From positions 1 to 64,000 of the forward strand of contig JAEPOM010000019.1 of the NCBI GenBank assembly GCA_017642885.1: 64,000 nucleotides of DNA, in the 5' to 3' direction. The position numbers and the translations under genes are program-made. Positions 35,946 to 44,213 of this stretch are shown here, piece after piece. The first letter of the stretch is position 1; every line of letters starts with the position of its first letter. Origin of the DNA: Henriciella sp. GTDB taxonomy: Bacteria > Pseudomonadota > Alphaproteobacteria > Caulobacterales > Hyphomonadaceae. A model generated the notes under the pieces. The model saw nothing but the letters and a program-made list of their open reading frames with translations, was not told the origin of the DNA and did not search any database.

Positions 35946-37022
35946 TTAAGATGCCAGTTCAAAGGGTTCGAGGCCAGACAGGCGCATGGTGTTTTCGCTG
36001 GCGGCGGGATCGCGCGGCTTTACGCCTTCAATTGACTTGGCGATGGCAGCAATATGTTCTGGCGTGGTGCCACAGCAACCACCGAGAATGTTCACAATAC
36101 CGTCCTGCGCCCACTGGCTCACTTCGCCAGCGGTCTCATGTGGTTCTTCATCATATTGGCCCATTTCATTCGGCAGGCCGGCATTCGGATAGGCTGCAAC
36201 CAGCGTATCCGCGACCCGCGAAATAGCAGCAATGTGCGGCCGCATCAGATCGGCGCCGAGCGCGCAATTGAAGCCCACAGCAAAAGGCTTCGCGTGGCGG
36301 ACGGAATTCCAGAACGCTTCGACCGTCTGACCGGACAAGGTGCGCCCCGAGCGATCGGTGATCGTGCCCGAGATCCATATGGGCAATTTTTCAAGTCCCT
36401 CGGCTTCGAGATCCATGATCGCTTTGATCGCTGCTTTGCAGTTCAGCGTGTCGGTGATGGTCTCGATCATGTAGAGGTCAACACCGCCTTTGTTCAGCGC
36501 TTCGATTTGCTCGCGATAGGCCTGATAGACCTGATCAAAAGTCACTTCGCGGGCGCCGGGATCGTTCACGTCTGAGCTCATCGAGAGCATCTTGTTCAGC
36601 GGCCCGATCGAGCCCGCAGCAAAGCGTGGCTTATGCGGTTCTTTTTCCGTCCAACGGTCGGCCGCAGCACGGGCGAGCTTTGCGCCTTCGAAATTGATGT
36701 CGATCACCGATTGCAGGTCGAGGCTGTAATCATCCTGCGCGATGGTCGTGGCGGAGAACGTATTGGTCTCGGAAATATCCGCGCCCGCGCCGAAATAGGC
36801 GTCGTGCAGCTCGGTGACGCGATCCGGACGGGTCAGGCAGAGAATATCATTATTGCCCTTCATTTGGCCGGGATATTTGTCCGTTGTGAAACGGTCGCCG
36901 CGATAGTCGTCCTCTTCCAGGCCCATGCGCTGGAACATCACACCCCAGGAACCATCAAGCATAAGAACACGCTCTTTCGAAGCGGCGTGGAGCTGGGCGA
37001 TGCGGTCAGATCTATTGGTCAT
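35946..37022 (-). CDS. metH: Methionine synthase, homocysteine-binding part (split MetH)
   Basis: The 358-residue protein is the homocysteine methyltransferase domain of MetH. Zinc ligands are Cys253 (FNCALGAD) and Cys316-Cys317 (GGCCGTTPEHI). It needs the 877-residue partner downstream for folate and cobalamin functions. ATG 37022 starts MTNRSDRIAQLHAASKERVLMLDGSWGVMFQ and overlaps metF by four bases (ATGA); the earlier start of the open frame falls within metF. The split between the homocysteine and pterin domains leaves a normal total length. Confidence 0.94.
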   Translation of the reverse strand: MTNRSDRIAQLHAASKERVLMLDGSWGVMFQRMGLEEDDYRGDRFTTDKYPGQMKGNNDILCLTRPDRVTELHDAYFGAGADISETNTFSATTIAQDDYSLDLQSVIDINFEGAKLARAAADRWTEKEPHKPRFAAGSIGPLNKMLSMSSDVNDPGAREVTFDQVYQAYREQIEALNKGGVDLYMIETITDTLNCKAAIKAIMDLEAEGLEKLPIWISGTITDRSGRTLSGQTVEAFWNSVRHAKPFAVGFNCALGADLMRPHIAAISRVADTLVAAYPNAGLPNEMGQYDEEPHETAGEVSQWAQDGIVNILGGCCGTTPEHIAAIAKSIEGVKPRDPAASENTMRLSGLEPFELAS

Positions 37023-37930
37023 GCGGAAATCGCTTTCGGTTTCAAGCCAAGCAGGCGGCATGTCGAGATGGCCAGGCTGGCGCGGTTCAGCGTGTAGAAG
37101 TGGAAATCATTGACGCCCTGCTCGGACAATTTCTGGCAGAGTTCGGTCGCGACATTGGCGGTGATCAGCTCGCGGGCTTCCGGGTCGTCTTCGGTGCCCT
37201 CATAAACATCATGAAGCCATTGCGGGACGCTCGCCTGGACGACTTTTGCCATCCGCGCGAGCCCCTTGAAGTTTGGCTGCAGCATGATGCCCGGCACAAT
37301 CGGCATGGTCACACCGCCGGCGCGGGCGCGTTCGAGGAAGTTCAAGTAGACATCCGGCTCAAAGAAGAATTGCGTAATGGCGCGGTCTGCACCTGCATCC
37401 TGCTTGGCCTTCAGGAACGCAATGTCCTTGTCCCAGCCCTGGCTGTCGGGATGCGGCTCAGGATAGCAGGAAACGCTGATCTCGAAGCGCGCGCCGAGGG
37501 CGATGTCAAAATCGCGAATGCCCTGGATCAGATCGACGCTATCGCGGAAGCCGCCAGGGTGCTGCTCAAAGCGCGCGCCCATGCCTTCTGGTGGATCACC
37601 GCGCAGGGCAACCAGATGGCGCACGCCGGCCTTCCAGAAATCCGTCGCGACTTGCAGGACTTCTTCCTTGGTGGCGCCAACGCAGGTCAGGTGAGCGGCT
37701 GGCGCGAGTGGAGTGTCCTGAGCGATCTTGGCGACCGTCTTCTGTGTGCGATCGCGGGTCGAGCCGCCCGCGCCATAAGTTACGGAAACAAATTTGGGGG
37801 CCATGGGCGACAGCCGGGCGACGGATTCCCATAGCTTGGCCTCCATCTTGTCCGTCTTTGGCGGAAAGAATTCGAACGACACGTTCGGGGCGGGGCTGGC
37901 CTGTTGGGCGGCGACGGAAAGCGTATTCAT
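37019..37930 (-). CDS. metF: Methylenetetrahydrofolate reductase
   Basis: The 303-residue flavoprotein reduces 5,10-methylene-THF to 5-methyl-THF, the methyl source for MetH. The barrel shows VSFEFFPPKT, the FVSVTYGAGGSTRDRT flavin loop, HLVALRGDPPEG and the DAGADRAITQFFFEPDVYLNFL strand. Length is normal for bacterial MetF. It overlaps both neighbours by ATGA (regulator upstream, metH part 1 downstream), a tightly coupled set that delivers methyl-THF to methionine synthase. Confidence 0.96.
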   Translation of the reverse strand: MNTLSVAAQQASPAPNVSFEFFPPKTDKMEAKLWESVARLSPMAPKFVSVTYGAGGSTRDRTQKTVAKIAQDTPLAPAAHLTCVGATKEEVLQVATDFWKAGVRHLVALRGDPPEGMGARFEQHPGGFRDSVDLIQGIRDFDIALGARFEISVSCYPEPHPDSQGWDKDIAFLKAKQDAGADRAITQFFFEPDVYLNFLERARAGGVTMPIVPGIMLQPNFKGLARMAKVVQASVPQWLHDVYEGTEDDPEARELITANVATELCQKLSEQGVNDFHFYTLNRASLAISTCRLLGLKPKAISA

Positions 37931-38904
37931 GCGGCGGCTTCTTGTTGATTGGCGGGGCGCGTTGCGGTCCAGATCAAGACACTGAGGCCTTGCTCGAGCG
38001 ACGCGGGAGGATCAAAGGAAAGGGGGTCTTGCAGCGCGAGTCCGGCAGTATCGGCCCATTCGCTCATGTCTTCCTGGCGGATGCCGAGGCGGCGATGGCC
38101 TTGCGCCTCGCGCAGGAATTCCAGATCGTGCGGGGCAAAATCGACCAATAGCAGACGGCCACCCGGTCGCAGAATGCGCGCGGCCTCGGCGATGACGCCT
38201 TCAGGGTTTTCCAGATAGTGCAGAACCTGATGCACGATGACCAGGTCGGCGCTTCTATCTTCGAACGGCGTGTGCGTGACATCGCCTTGCCTGACTCGCG
38301 CGTTTCTGACCTCGGCGCGGTTGAGATTGGCGCGCGCGACGGTCAACATGTGATGTGAGAAATCGAGCCCTTCGGCCTCTTTCGCGTGCGGGGCCAGCAA
38401 GGTCAGCATCCGCCCTGTACCAGTACCGAGATCGACGACGCGATCAAAGGTCTGGCCTTCGACTTCTTGCAGGATGGCGCGCTCGATATCGGCTTCAGGA
38501 TAATGCAGCGCTCGCAACTGATCCCAGCTGTCGGCAATCTCGGAAAAGTAGGTTTCAGCCGACTGCGCGCGGGCCTGGCGTACTTTTGTCAGGGCGATGC
38601 GATCCTCTGCATAGGGTGCGGCATCCGTGTCGATTTCTTCGAAAATTGCCTGCAAGAGCCGTCCGGCCCAGTCTTTAGACCGGGCACGGTAGAATACCCA
38701 GGCACCTTCCGGCAGTCGCTCTACCAGACCAGCGGTGGTCAGTGTTTTCAAATGGTGCGACAGGCGCGGCTGGCTTTGATCCAGGATCTGAACGAGTTCT
38801 CCGACCGCCAGATCGCCGCGTCGCAAAAGCGCAAGGATCCGCAAGCGAGTGGGCTCGCCGGCTGCCTTCAGAGCGTCTATGATAAGATCGGGATCGGATG
38901 CCAT
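37927..38904 (-). CDS. ArsR-family regulator fused to a SAM-dependent methyltransferase
   Basis: The 325-residue protein joins an ArsR-type winged helix (about 1-90; recognition helix QPRLSHHLKTL, 45-55) to a class I SAM methyltransferase fold (about 110-300) with motif I VVDLGTGTGRML (157-168) and motif IV-like LVIVHQVLHYLEN. No cysteine metal site typical of ArsR is evident, so SAM or SAH binding in the second domain is the likely signal. SahR-type ArsR regulators control methionine recycling in Proteobacteria; this fusion at the head of metF-metH fits that group. ATG 38904 lies one base from a 12-bp palindrome. Confidence 0.88.
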   Translation of the reverse strand: MASDPDLIIDALKAAGEPTRLRILALLRRGDLAVGELVQILDQSQPRLSHHLKTLTTAGLVERLPEGAWVFYRARSKDWAGRLLQAIFEEIDTDAAPYAEDRIALTKVRQARAQSAETYFSEIADSWDQLRALHYPEADIERAILQEVEGQTFDRVVDLGTGTGRMLTLLAPHAKEAEGLDFSHHMLTVARANLNRAEVRNARVRQGDVTHTPFEDRSADLVIVHQVLHYLENPEGVIAEAARILRPGGRLLLVDFAPHDLEFLREAQGHRRLGIRQEDMSEWADTAGLALQDPLSFDPPASLEQGLSVLIWTATRPANQQEAAA

Positions 38905-38934
38905 AAATCATATAAACGATCTTTTATATGATTT
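38905..38934. promoter_or_regulatory. Perfect 12-bp inverted repeat, operator of the methionine operon
   Basis: AAATCATATAAA (38905-38916) is the exact reverse complement of TTTATATGATTT (38923-38934) with a 6-base spacer CGATCT. It abuts the start codon of the ArsR-methyltransferase fusion and covers its ribosome-site position, so binding there would block the promoter or leader. Autoregulation by the ArsR protein is the simplest reading. Confidence 0.85.
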
Positions 38935-39082
38935 GCAAGCGTTGAATTCTTCTGATTGCCAAAGGGTCTCGTGTGGCCTGCGTGCCACAATTTCGACGTC
39001 TGTCTGAATATTCACGTTAGGTTTATTTGATTTAGCTCATAGAGCACCACATATCGCTTCGCGCGAAGAAGGACGAATATCA

Positions 39083-39856
39083 ATGCGATTAGGCTTAGTC
39101 TTGGCGGGCTCGATGGTAGCTCTATCCGCCTGTGCGACCACAGGCGAGGACACGTCTTCCTCAGCCGTTTACGATCCGCTGGAAGGCTGGAATCGCGGCG
39201 TGTTCGCGTTCAATGAAGGCGTCGATAAAGCCGTTCTCGAACCGACGGCCAAGGGCTATCGTGCGGTGACAAATGAGCCGGTTCGCGATGGTGTGTCGAA
39301 CTTCCTGACCAATCTCAACCAGCCCGTCGTATTTGCGAACACGATTCTGCAAGGCAAACCTGTCGCCGCTGTAGACACAGCCGCACGCTTTGTGCTGAAT
39401 TCGACCGTTGGAATAGCGGGAATTTTCGATCTGGCGACGCGGATCGACATTCCGGAACATCGAGAAGACTTCGGACAAACGCTTGGCGTCTGGGGGGTTG
39501 CAAACGGACCGTACCTGATGCTTCCTTTCATGGGCCCAACCAATCTTCGGGACCTCGGCGGCCGCGGAGTCGATGTGGCCTTTAATCCATTGAATTATGC
39601 AGAGTTTGAAGGCGACACGGAGTTTCGTGTCGCAACCGGCGTGGTTGGCGTGATTTCAGCGCGCGAGAGCCTGATCGAGCAGTTTGATGTGCTCCGCGAC
39701 CAGCCTGAACCCTATATCGCTTTGAGACGTACTTATACGCAACAAAGAGCCGCCGCGATCCGCGATGGCCGAGAGCAAGAAGACCCGTTCAAAGATTTGC
39801 CTGATTTCGATGATTATGATTTCGGCGATGAAGAAGAGTTCGAGTCACAGGAATAA
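39083..39856 (+). CDS. mlaA: MlaA (VacJ) outer-membrane lipoprotein
   Basis: The 257-residue lipoprotein has the lipobox LSAC (near residue 15) and the VacJ/MlaA fold: YDPLEGWNRGVFAFNEGVDKAVLEPTAKGYR, NFLTNLNQPV, AARFVLNSTVGIAGIFDLA, EDFGQTLGVWGVANGPYLMLPFMGPTN. MlaA removes mislocated phospholipid from the outer leaflet and hands it to MlaC. The C-terminal tail is acidic (DFDDYDFGDEEEFESQE). It is 4 bases before the mlaC gene, so they form one unit; the MlaFEDB transporter is not in the window. Confidence 0.93.
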   Translation: MRLGLVLAGSMVALSACATTGEDTSSSAVYDPLEGWNRGVFAFNEGVDKAVLEPTAKGYRAVTNEPVRDGVSNFLTNLNQPVVFANTILQGKPVAAVDTAARFVLNSTVGIAGIFDLATRIDIPEHREDFGQTLGVWGVANGPYLMLPFMGPTNLRDLGGRGVDVAFNPLNYAEFEGDTEFRVATGVVGVISARESLIEQFDVLRDQPEPYIALRRTYTQQRAAAIRDGREQEDPFKDLPDFDDYDFGDEEEFESQE

Positions 39857-39860
39857 AATC

Positions 39861-40493
39861 ATGACCTCCAGAAAGTGGATTCTCTCCGCGGCTATGTTGG
39901 CCCTTACTGCGTTGCCAGCGTTCGCGGACACACAAACTGAAGAATATGTGCGGACCAATGCCAACGACGTCCTGGCCTCGCTGAATGAGCCAGGCCTGGA
40001 TGGCGGTGAACGCCGTGCCAAGTTCCAGAATTACATGGATGAGTTCACGAATCTCGACGCCGTTGCGAAGTTCGTGATCGGCAAGTACTCGAAACGGTTC
40101 ACGCCAGAGGAAATGGACGCCTATTTGACGACATTCCGCTCCTATGCGCTTGCCGTCTATGAGTTCTATTTCCACGAATATCGCGGTCGTGACGTGAAAG
40201 TCACCGGATCCACCGATCGCAATGCACGTGATTCGATTGTTGATACGGAAATCGTTCGCGCCGATGGTCAGGAACTTGAGGTTCGCTGGCGTGTCCTTAA
40301 TCGCGGCGGAAAATATCAGGTCGTCGATGTCGCCCTGAACGCGGACGGAAATCTGATCTGGCTGGCGATTGAGCAACAGGCGCAATTCCTGTCCATCCTG
40401 GATCAGAATAATGGTTCTGTAGATGCGTTGATCAACAAGATCGAAAGCATGACTGACGATCTGGTCGCGCAGCGCCCGCAAGACGTTAGCTAA
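39861..40493 (+). CDS. mlaC: MlaC-family periplasmic phospholipid-binding protein
   Basis: The 210-residue protein starts with a signal peptide (MTSRKWILSAAMLALTALPAFA) and has the MlaC/Tol_Tol_Ttg2 fold (FVIGKYSKRFTPEEMDAYLTTFRSYALAVYEFYFHEYRG, RWRVLNRGGKYQVVDVALNADGNLIWLAIEQQAQFLSIL). It ferries phospholipid between MlaA and the inner membrane. ATG 39861 follows CACAGGAATAAAATC and gives a proper signal peptide; it is 4 bases after mlaA. Length is normal. Confidence 0.92.
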   Translation: MTSRKWILSAAMLALTALPAFADTQTEEYVRTNANDVLASLNEPGLDGGERRAKFQNYMDEFTNLDAVAKFVIGKYSKRFTPEEMDAYLTTFRSYALAVYEFYFHEYRGRDVKVTGSTDRNARDSIVDTEIVRADGQELEVRWRVLNRGGKYQVVDVALNADGNLIWLAIEQQAQFLSILDQNNGSVDALINKIESMTDDLVAQRPQDVS

Positions 40494-40514
40494 CAGGCAG
40501 ACACCCCGGCAGCG

Positions 40515-41408
40515 TTACGGCATCGCTTCGCCGCGATACGCTTCAACGATATCGTAGAAGTCGCGGGCCGAGAGATCGATCTCGGCCGCCTTGGCGGAGT
40601 CCATGATTCTCGCCAGATTTTGCGTTCCAATAATCGGGATAATTTTCGCCTGATGCTTCAGCGTGAACGCGAGGGCGATATTGGAGACGCTTGCACTACG
40701 GGCTTCTGCGATCTTTTGCAGGCAAGCGATCACGTCAGCGCCGCGCGGATGACCTGAGCTCAGGCGCGGGATATCGCCGCCTGCGAGCGGCGACCAGGCC
40801 AGCGCCGTCGCGCCAGTTTCGCTGCACCAATCAAGCGTTCCGTCTACGATTGGGTCCTGACGCAGCGCCGAGAATTCTGGCTGGGTTGAAACAAGCGGCG
40901 CATCCAGATGTGCCTGCAATGCGCGGGTCTGCGGAACGGTATAGTTCGACACTCCGATGAAACGCGCTTTTCCGGACCTCACCATATCGTTCAAGGCCCG
41001 CGCCGTTTCTTCGACGGGTGCGGTCAGATCTGGGCGGTGGATTTGGTAAAGGTCGACGCTGTCCGTCTTCAATCGGGAGAGCGAGGCGTCCATCGCCTTT
41101 GTCAGGTAGTCATAACTACTATCGTAGGGTCGCGGCGGTGTGATGCCGCCTTTGGTCGCCAGGATCATGCGCGAGCGAAGCGCCGGATCGCGCGCCAATA
41201 CATCGCCAAGAACCGCTTCTGCGCCGCCAAAGCCGCGCGGTTCCCCAAGCCCGTAAATGTCGGCCGTGTCGATCAGGCTCATCCCGGCATCCAGAGCGGT
41301 GCGAATCTTCGTATCGGCATCCTCCACGGAGGATTCGGCAAAGCGCCAGCATCCGTACGCGATGGCCCCAACCTCGACTTGTGTTTTTCCGATTGCGGTC
41401 TGTCTCAT
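40515..41408 (-). CDS. Aldo/keto reductase
   Basis: The 297-residue protein is an NADPH-dependent aldo/keto reductase barrel. The catalytic tetrad is visible: Asp and Tyr in DTADIYGLGE, Lys in LATKGGITPP, His in YQIHRPDL. It lacks a signal peptide. The closing cofactor region (IIPIIGTQNLARIMDSA) is of the COG4989 type. Substrate unknown. It converges with mlaC and is followed upstream by no partner. Confidence 0.9.
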   Translation of the reverse strand: MRQTAIGKTQVEVGAIAYGCWRFAESSVEDADTKIRTALDAGMSLIDTADIYGLGEPRGFGGAEAVLGDVLARDPALRSRMILATKGGITPPRPYDSSYDYLTKAMDASLSRLKTDSVDLYQIHRPDLTAPVEETARALNDMVRSGKARFIGVSNYTVPQTRALQAHLDAPLVSTQPEFSALRQDPIVDGTLDWCSETGATALAWSPLAGGDIPRLSSGHPRGADVIACLQKIAEARSASVSNIALAFTLKHQAKIIPIIGTQNLARIMDSAKAAEIDLSARDFYDIVEAYRGEAMP

Positions 41409-41515
41409 GATGTTTATCCACGGTTGAGAGGGGAGTGTTTATCGAGTGCGAGCGCAATGTCTATCTATGGCCTGACCCGGACCCAGAGCGGTGAACTTCT
41501 CGTCCGAGGGTTCGC

Positions 41516-42247
41516 GTGAGCGAATCCTACCGAACCCCCTTGGCGCTCGGGCGGGATCCGCTGGTGGCGCTGTTTTGGGTCATCTTTGCGCCAGTCCTGT
41601 TCCTGCAAAGCTCTGGCTTAATCGCAGCGATGTTTCTGACGCCGTTCGAAACAGGAACCGAGGCTGAGATAAAGGCGTATCAGTTCCTATGGCGGGTCAA
41701 TTGTGTGGTGATGTTCTTCTGGTTCGCGCTCCTCAGCTATTGGAGCAACTGGATCGGAGCGAGCCCATTTGCTGGTCGTATTCGCGTCGACATGCGCTGG
41801 CTGGTGGTGGGGATCATGCTCGGTCCGGCGCTGATCCTGTTGCCGAGCTTCGTCGTCGGCAGCCTGATGCCCGAAGGCGAATGGCGGTATCGAGAGAGCT
41901 TCAACACCGACATTTTCGCCCCGCATAATTGGACGCTGGCTTATGTCTTCATGGCAGTGGTCATGGCACCCGTGGTCGAGGAAGTTACGTTCCGCGGCGT
42001 CGCGCTCGGCGCTTTGATCTCACGCGATATCGGTCCGGTAGCGGCGGTCATCCTTTCCAGTGCAGCTTTCGCGCTGATTCACATGCAGTACTCTCCAGCG
42101 GCCATGCTCGTGGTGTTTCTCAGCGGGGTGGGGTTCGCGATCCTGCGCCTTGTCAGTGGCACGGTAAGTGTTCCGATTGTCGCGCATGCGGTGGCGAATG
42201 CCGATGTCCTGGTGTTGCAATGGCTCGCCGCAAATCCCCCAGCGTGA
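41516..42247 (+). CDS. CPBP-family intramembrane metalloprotease
   Basis: The 243-residue membrane protein has about six hydrophobic segments and the CPBP (Abi/CAAX-like) motifs: EEVTFRG (Glu155, Glu156, Arg160), HM with His189 in [11 protein letters not shown] and the last motif HAVANAD (His224, Asn228). Such proteases cleave or process membrane proteins, sometimes linked to bacteriocin immunity. Start is GTG 41516 after CGAGGGTTC. It is followed by a thioesterase and a hydrolase on the same strand. Confidence 0.86.
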   Translation: MSESYRTPLALGRDPLVALFWVIFAPVLFLQSSGLIAAMFLTPFETGTEAEIKAYQFLWRVNCVVMFFWFALLSYWSNWIGASPFAGRIRVDMRWLVVGIMLGPALILLPSFVVGSLMPEGEWRYRESFNTDIFAPHNWTLAYVFMAVVMAPVVEEVTFRGVALGALISRDIGPVAAVILSSAAFALIHMQYSPAAMLVVFLSGVGFAILRLVSGTVSVPIVAHAVANADVLVLQWLAANPPA

Positions 42248-42275
42248 GGGGTTGCCTGAGGGCGTGAGACCGGCC

Positions 42276-42722
42276 ATGTCGGGCGACATGAGTGACGATT
42301 TAACCCGAGAACAGATCTATGACGTGCCAGCGGGCTATCAGCCGCTGCCATGGCATCGCGGTTTTGGGCGTCAGGTCGGGCCGCTGTTTGAAAAGCGCGA
42401 CGAGTACGGTCTGACCCGAGCGTTCCGCGTCGGTGAGCACCACACCAATGGCATGATGAATGCGCATGGCGGAATGGTCATGACTTTCGCCGACATGGCC
42501 TGGGGCGCAGCGGTTGAAAAAGACGACGACACCTGGTGGGTCACCATCCGCCTGGTCTGCGATTTTCTCTCTGGAGCGAAACACGGCTCCTGGGTCGAGG
42601 GACGCGGCGAAGTCCTGTCCATCATCGACAATATTTATACAGTCGAAGGCCGGATCTGGTGCGGCGAGAAAACGCTGATGACCGGAACCGGGATCTTCAA
42701 GATTATTGAAAAGCGAGTTTAA
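42276..42722 (+). CDS. PaaI-like hotdog-fold thioesterase
   Basis: The 148-residue protein is a hotdog thioesterase of the PaaI/4HBT group: [26 protein letters not shown] carries the catalytic H-G-G and Asp helix, and [17 protein letters not shown] the second strand pair. It hydrolyses acyl-CoA or aryl-CoA thioesters in the cytoplasm. ATG 42276 and ATG 42288 are both possible; neither has a strong ribosome site. It starts after the CPBP stop and is 3 bases before the hydrolase gene, so they are likely coupled. Confidence 0.86.
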   Translation: MSGDMSDDLTREQIYDVPAGYQPLPWHRGFGRQVGPLFEKRDEYGLTRAFRVGEHHTNGMMNAHGGMVMTFADMAWGAAVEKDDDTWWVTIRLVCDFLSGAKHGSWVEGRGEVLSIIDNIYTVEGRIWCGEKTLMTGTGIFKIIEKRV

Positions 42723-42725
42723 CCT

Positions 42726-43676
42726 GTGGCCGACGATATCAAAGAATTAAGCCCACAAGAGGCGAACCTGCTGGCCAAGTATCAAGGCGCAAAACCAGAC
42801 GCGCCATCCTGGTTCGAAGAGGCGGTTGCCACTCCATATGAAGAACATTTTGTCGAACTGGATGGCATCCGGATTCGATACCAGGCCTATGGTGATCCGA
42901 GCTTGCCTGGCCTGCTGCTCTGCCACGGTAATGGCGCACATGCGCACTGGTATGACTTCATCGCGCCGTCTTTTGCGATCTCCTACCGGGTCATTTCCAT
43001 GTCGTTCTCGGGCATGGGTGAAAGCAGCTGGCGCGACAGCTATAATTTCGACCGCTTCAGCGAAGAGCAAATCGTGGTTTGTGAACATGCGGGACTGTTT
43101 GAAGGCGGGCGCAAACCGGTGATCGTCGCACACTCATTCGGTGGCTTCATCACCATGAACACCGCTTCCAAGCATTCGGACAAGTTTGCCGGCGTGATGA
43201 TCGTCGATAGCGGTATTCGCCCACCGGAGGATGAGTGGTCCGGGCCACCCGTTCGATCGACACGTAACCGGGTCTATGCCTCGCTCGAAGCGGCGCTGGC
43301 GCGGTTTCGGCTGGCGCCGGCTCAGCCGTGCGAAAACCACTATATCGTCGACTATATCGCCCGCCACAGCCTCAAAGAAGTTCAGAACGAGGCCGGGCAA
43401 ATCGGCTGGACCTGGAAGTTTGATCCGGGCGTGTTCGTGAAGTTCGAATTCGACAAGATGTCGACCAACCTGCTCGCGGGAATAACCTGCCGCGTGTCGA
43501 TGATGAGGGGCGCTGACTCGGTCCTCGTCTCTGACCGGATCTGGGACTACATGCGCGGCTTGCGGGACAATATGGACATGGTCTCGATCCCGGATGCCCA
43601 ACATCATGTCATGCTAGATCAGCCGCTGGCCTTCATCGAGGCCGTCAAAGATCAACTCGGCGTCTGGTCCTACTAA
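42726..43676 (+). CDS. Alpha/beta hydrolase
   Basis: The 316-residue enzyme shows the alpha/beta hydrolase fold: LLCHGNGAHAHWYDFIAPSFA oxyanion region, nucleophile in VAHSFGGFITM and the final His in PDAQHHVMLDQP. Start is GTG 42726. The N-terminal helical region (residues 1-35) is not part of the catalytic fold. The substrate is not evident; the neighbouring thioesterase suggests ester or thioester metabolism. The next gene, a GNAT, is 45 bases downstream. Confidence 0.86.
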   Translation: MADDIKELSPQEANLLAKYQGAKPDAPSWFEEAVATPYEEHFVELDGIRIRYQAYGDPSLPGLLLCHGNGAHAHWYDFIAPSFAISYRVISMSFSGMGESSWRDSYNFDRFSEEQIVVCEHAGLFEGGRKPVIVAHSFGGFITMNTASKHSDKFAGVMIVDSGIRPPEDEWSGPPVRSTRNRVYASLEAALARFRLAPAQPCENHYIVDYIARHSLKEVQNEAGQIGWTWKFDPGVFVKFEFDKMSTNLLAGITCRVSMMRGADSVLVSDRIWDYMRGLRDNMDMVSIPDAQHHVMLDQPLAFIEAVKDQLGVWSY

Positions 43677-43721
43677 GTTTCGCGTTGCGTTTTGAGAGCG
43701 AACGGTTAAACACCGCGCGCC

Positions 43722-44213
43722 ATGATCGAAATTGTTGCAGAAATCCCCGACCAGCATGCCGAAGCCATTGAGGCTTTGTATGATCGCACATTCGGGCCTG
43801 GCCACTTCGCCAAGACCGCTGAACGGTTGCGCGAGGGCAATCAGTCGCGCCCGGATCTAACGCGCGTTGCGGTGTCGGATGGTGCGGTAATCGGCGTCTG
43901 CCGGATCTGGCCAATCGTCGTGGGTGAGCCGCGTATACCTGCCGTCTTTGTCGGCCCGGTCGCCGTGGATCCGGGCTTTCAAGGCCAGCGTCTCGGGCTC
44001 TCTGTCACCGGAGAAGCGCTGGAGGCCTCTACCAAGGCCGGGTGTGGGGCGGCGGTGATCATCGGATCCCCGATCTATTTCGGCGAGCTCGGCTTCACTT
44101 TGGTGGCACCGGATCGGTTCAGCTTTCCCGGGCCGCAGGACATGTCACGCGTTATGGTCCGCGATTTGAGCGGTAGCGCTGATGATCTGTCTGGCGCAAT
44201 TCGCGCTTTTTAG
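43722..44213 (+). CDS. GNAT-family N-acetyltransferase
   Basis: The 163-residue protein has the GNAT fold: LTRVAVSDGAVIGVCRIWPIVVG, then VGPVAVDPGFQGQRLGLSVTGEAL with the acetyl-CoA phosphate loop Q-G-Q-R-L-G. The C-terminal half (VIIGSPIYFGELGFTLVAPDRF) is as in YhbS-like enzymes. Substrate unknown. It converges on, and overlaps by four bases, the last gene of the MoxR operon. Confidence 0.88.
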   Translation: MIEIVAEIPDQHAEAIEALYDRTFGPGHFAKTAERLREGNQSRPDLTRVAVSDGAVIGVCRIWPIVVGEPRIPAVFVGPVAVDPGFQGQRLGLSVTGEALEASTKAGCGAAVIIGSPIYFGELGFTLVAPDRFSFPGPQDMSRVMVRDLSGSADDLSGAIRAF

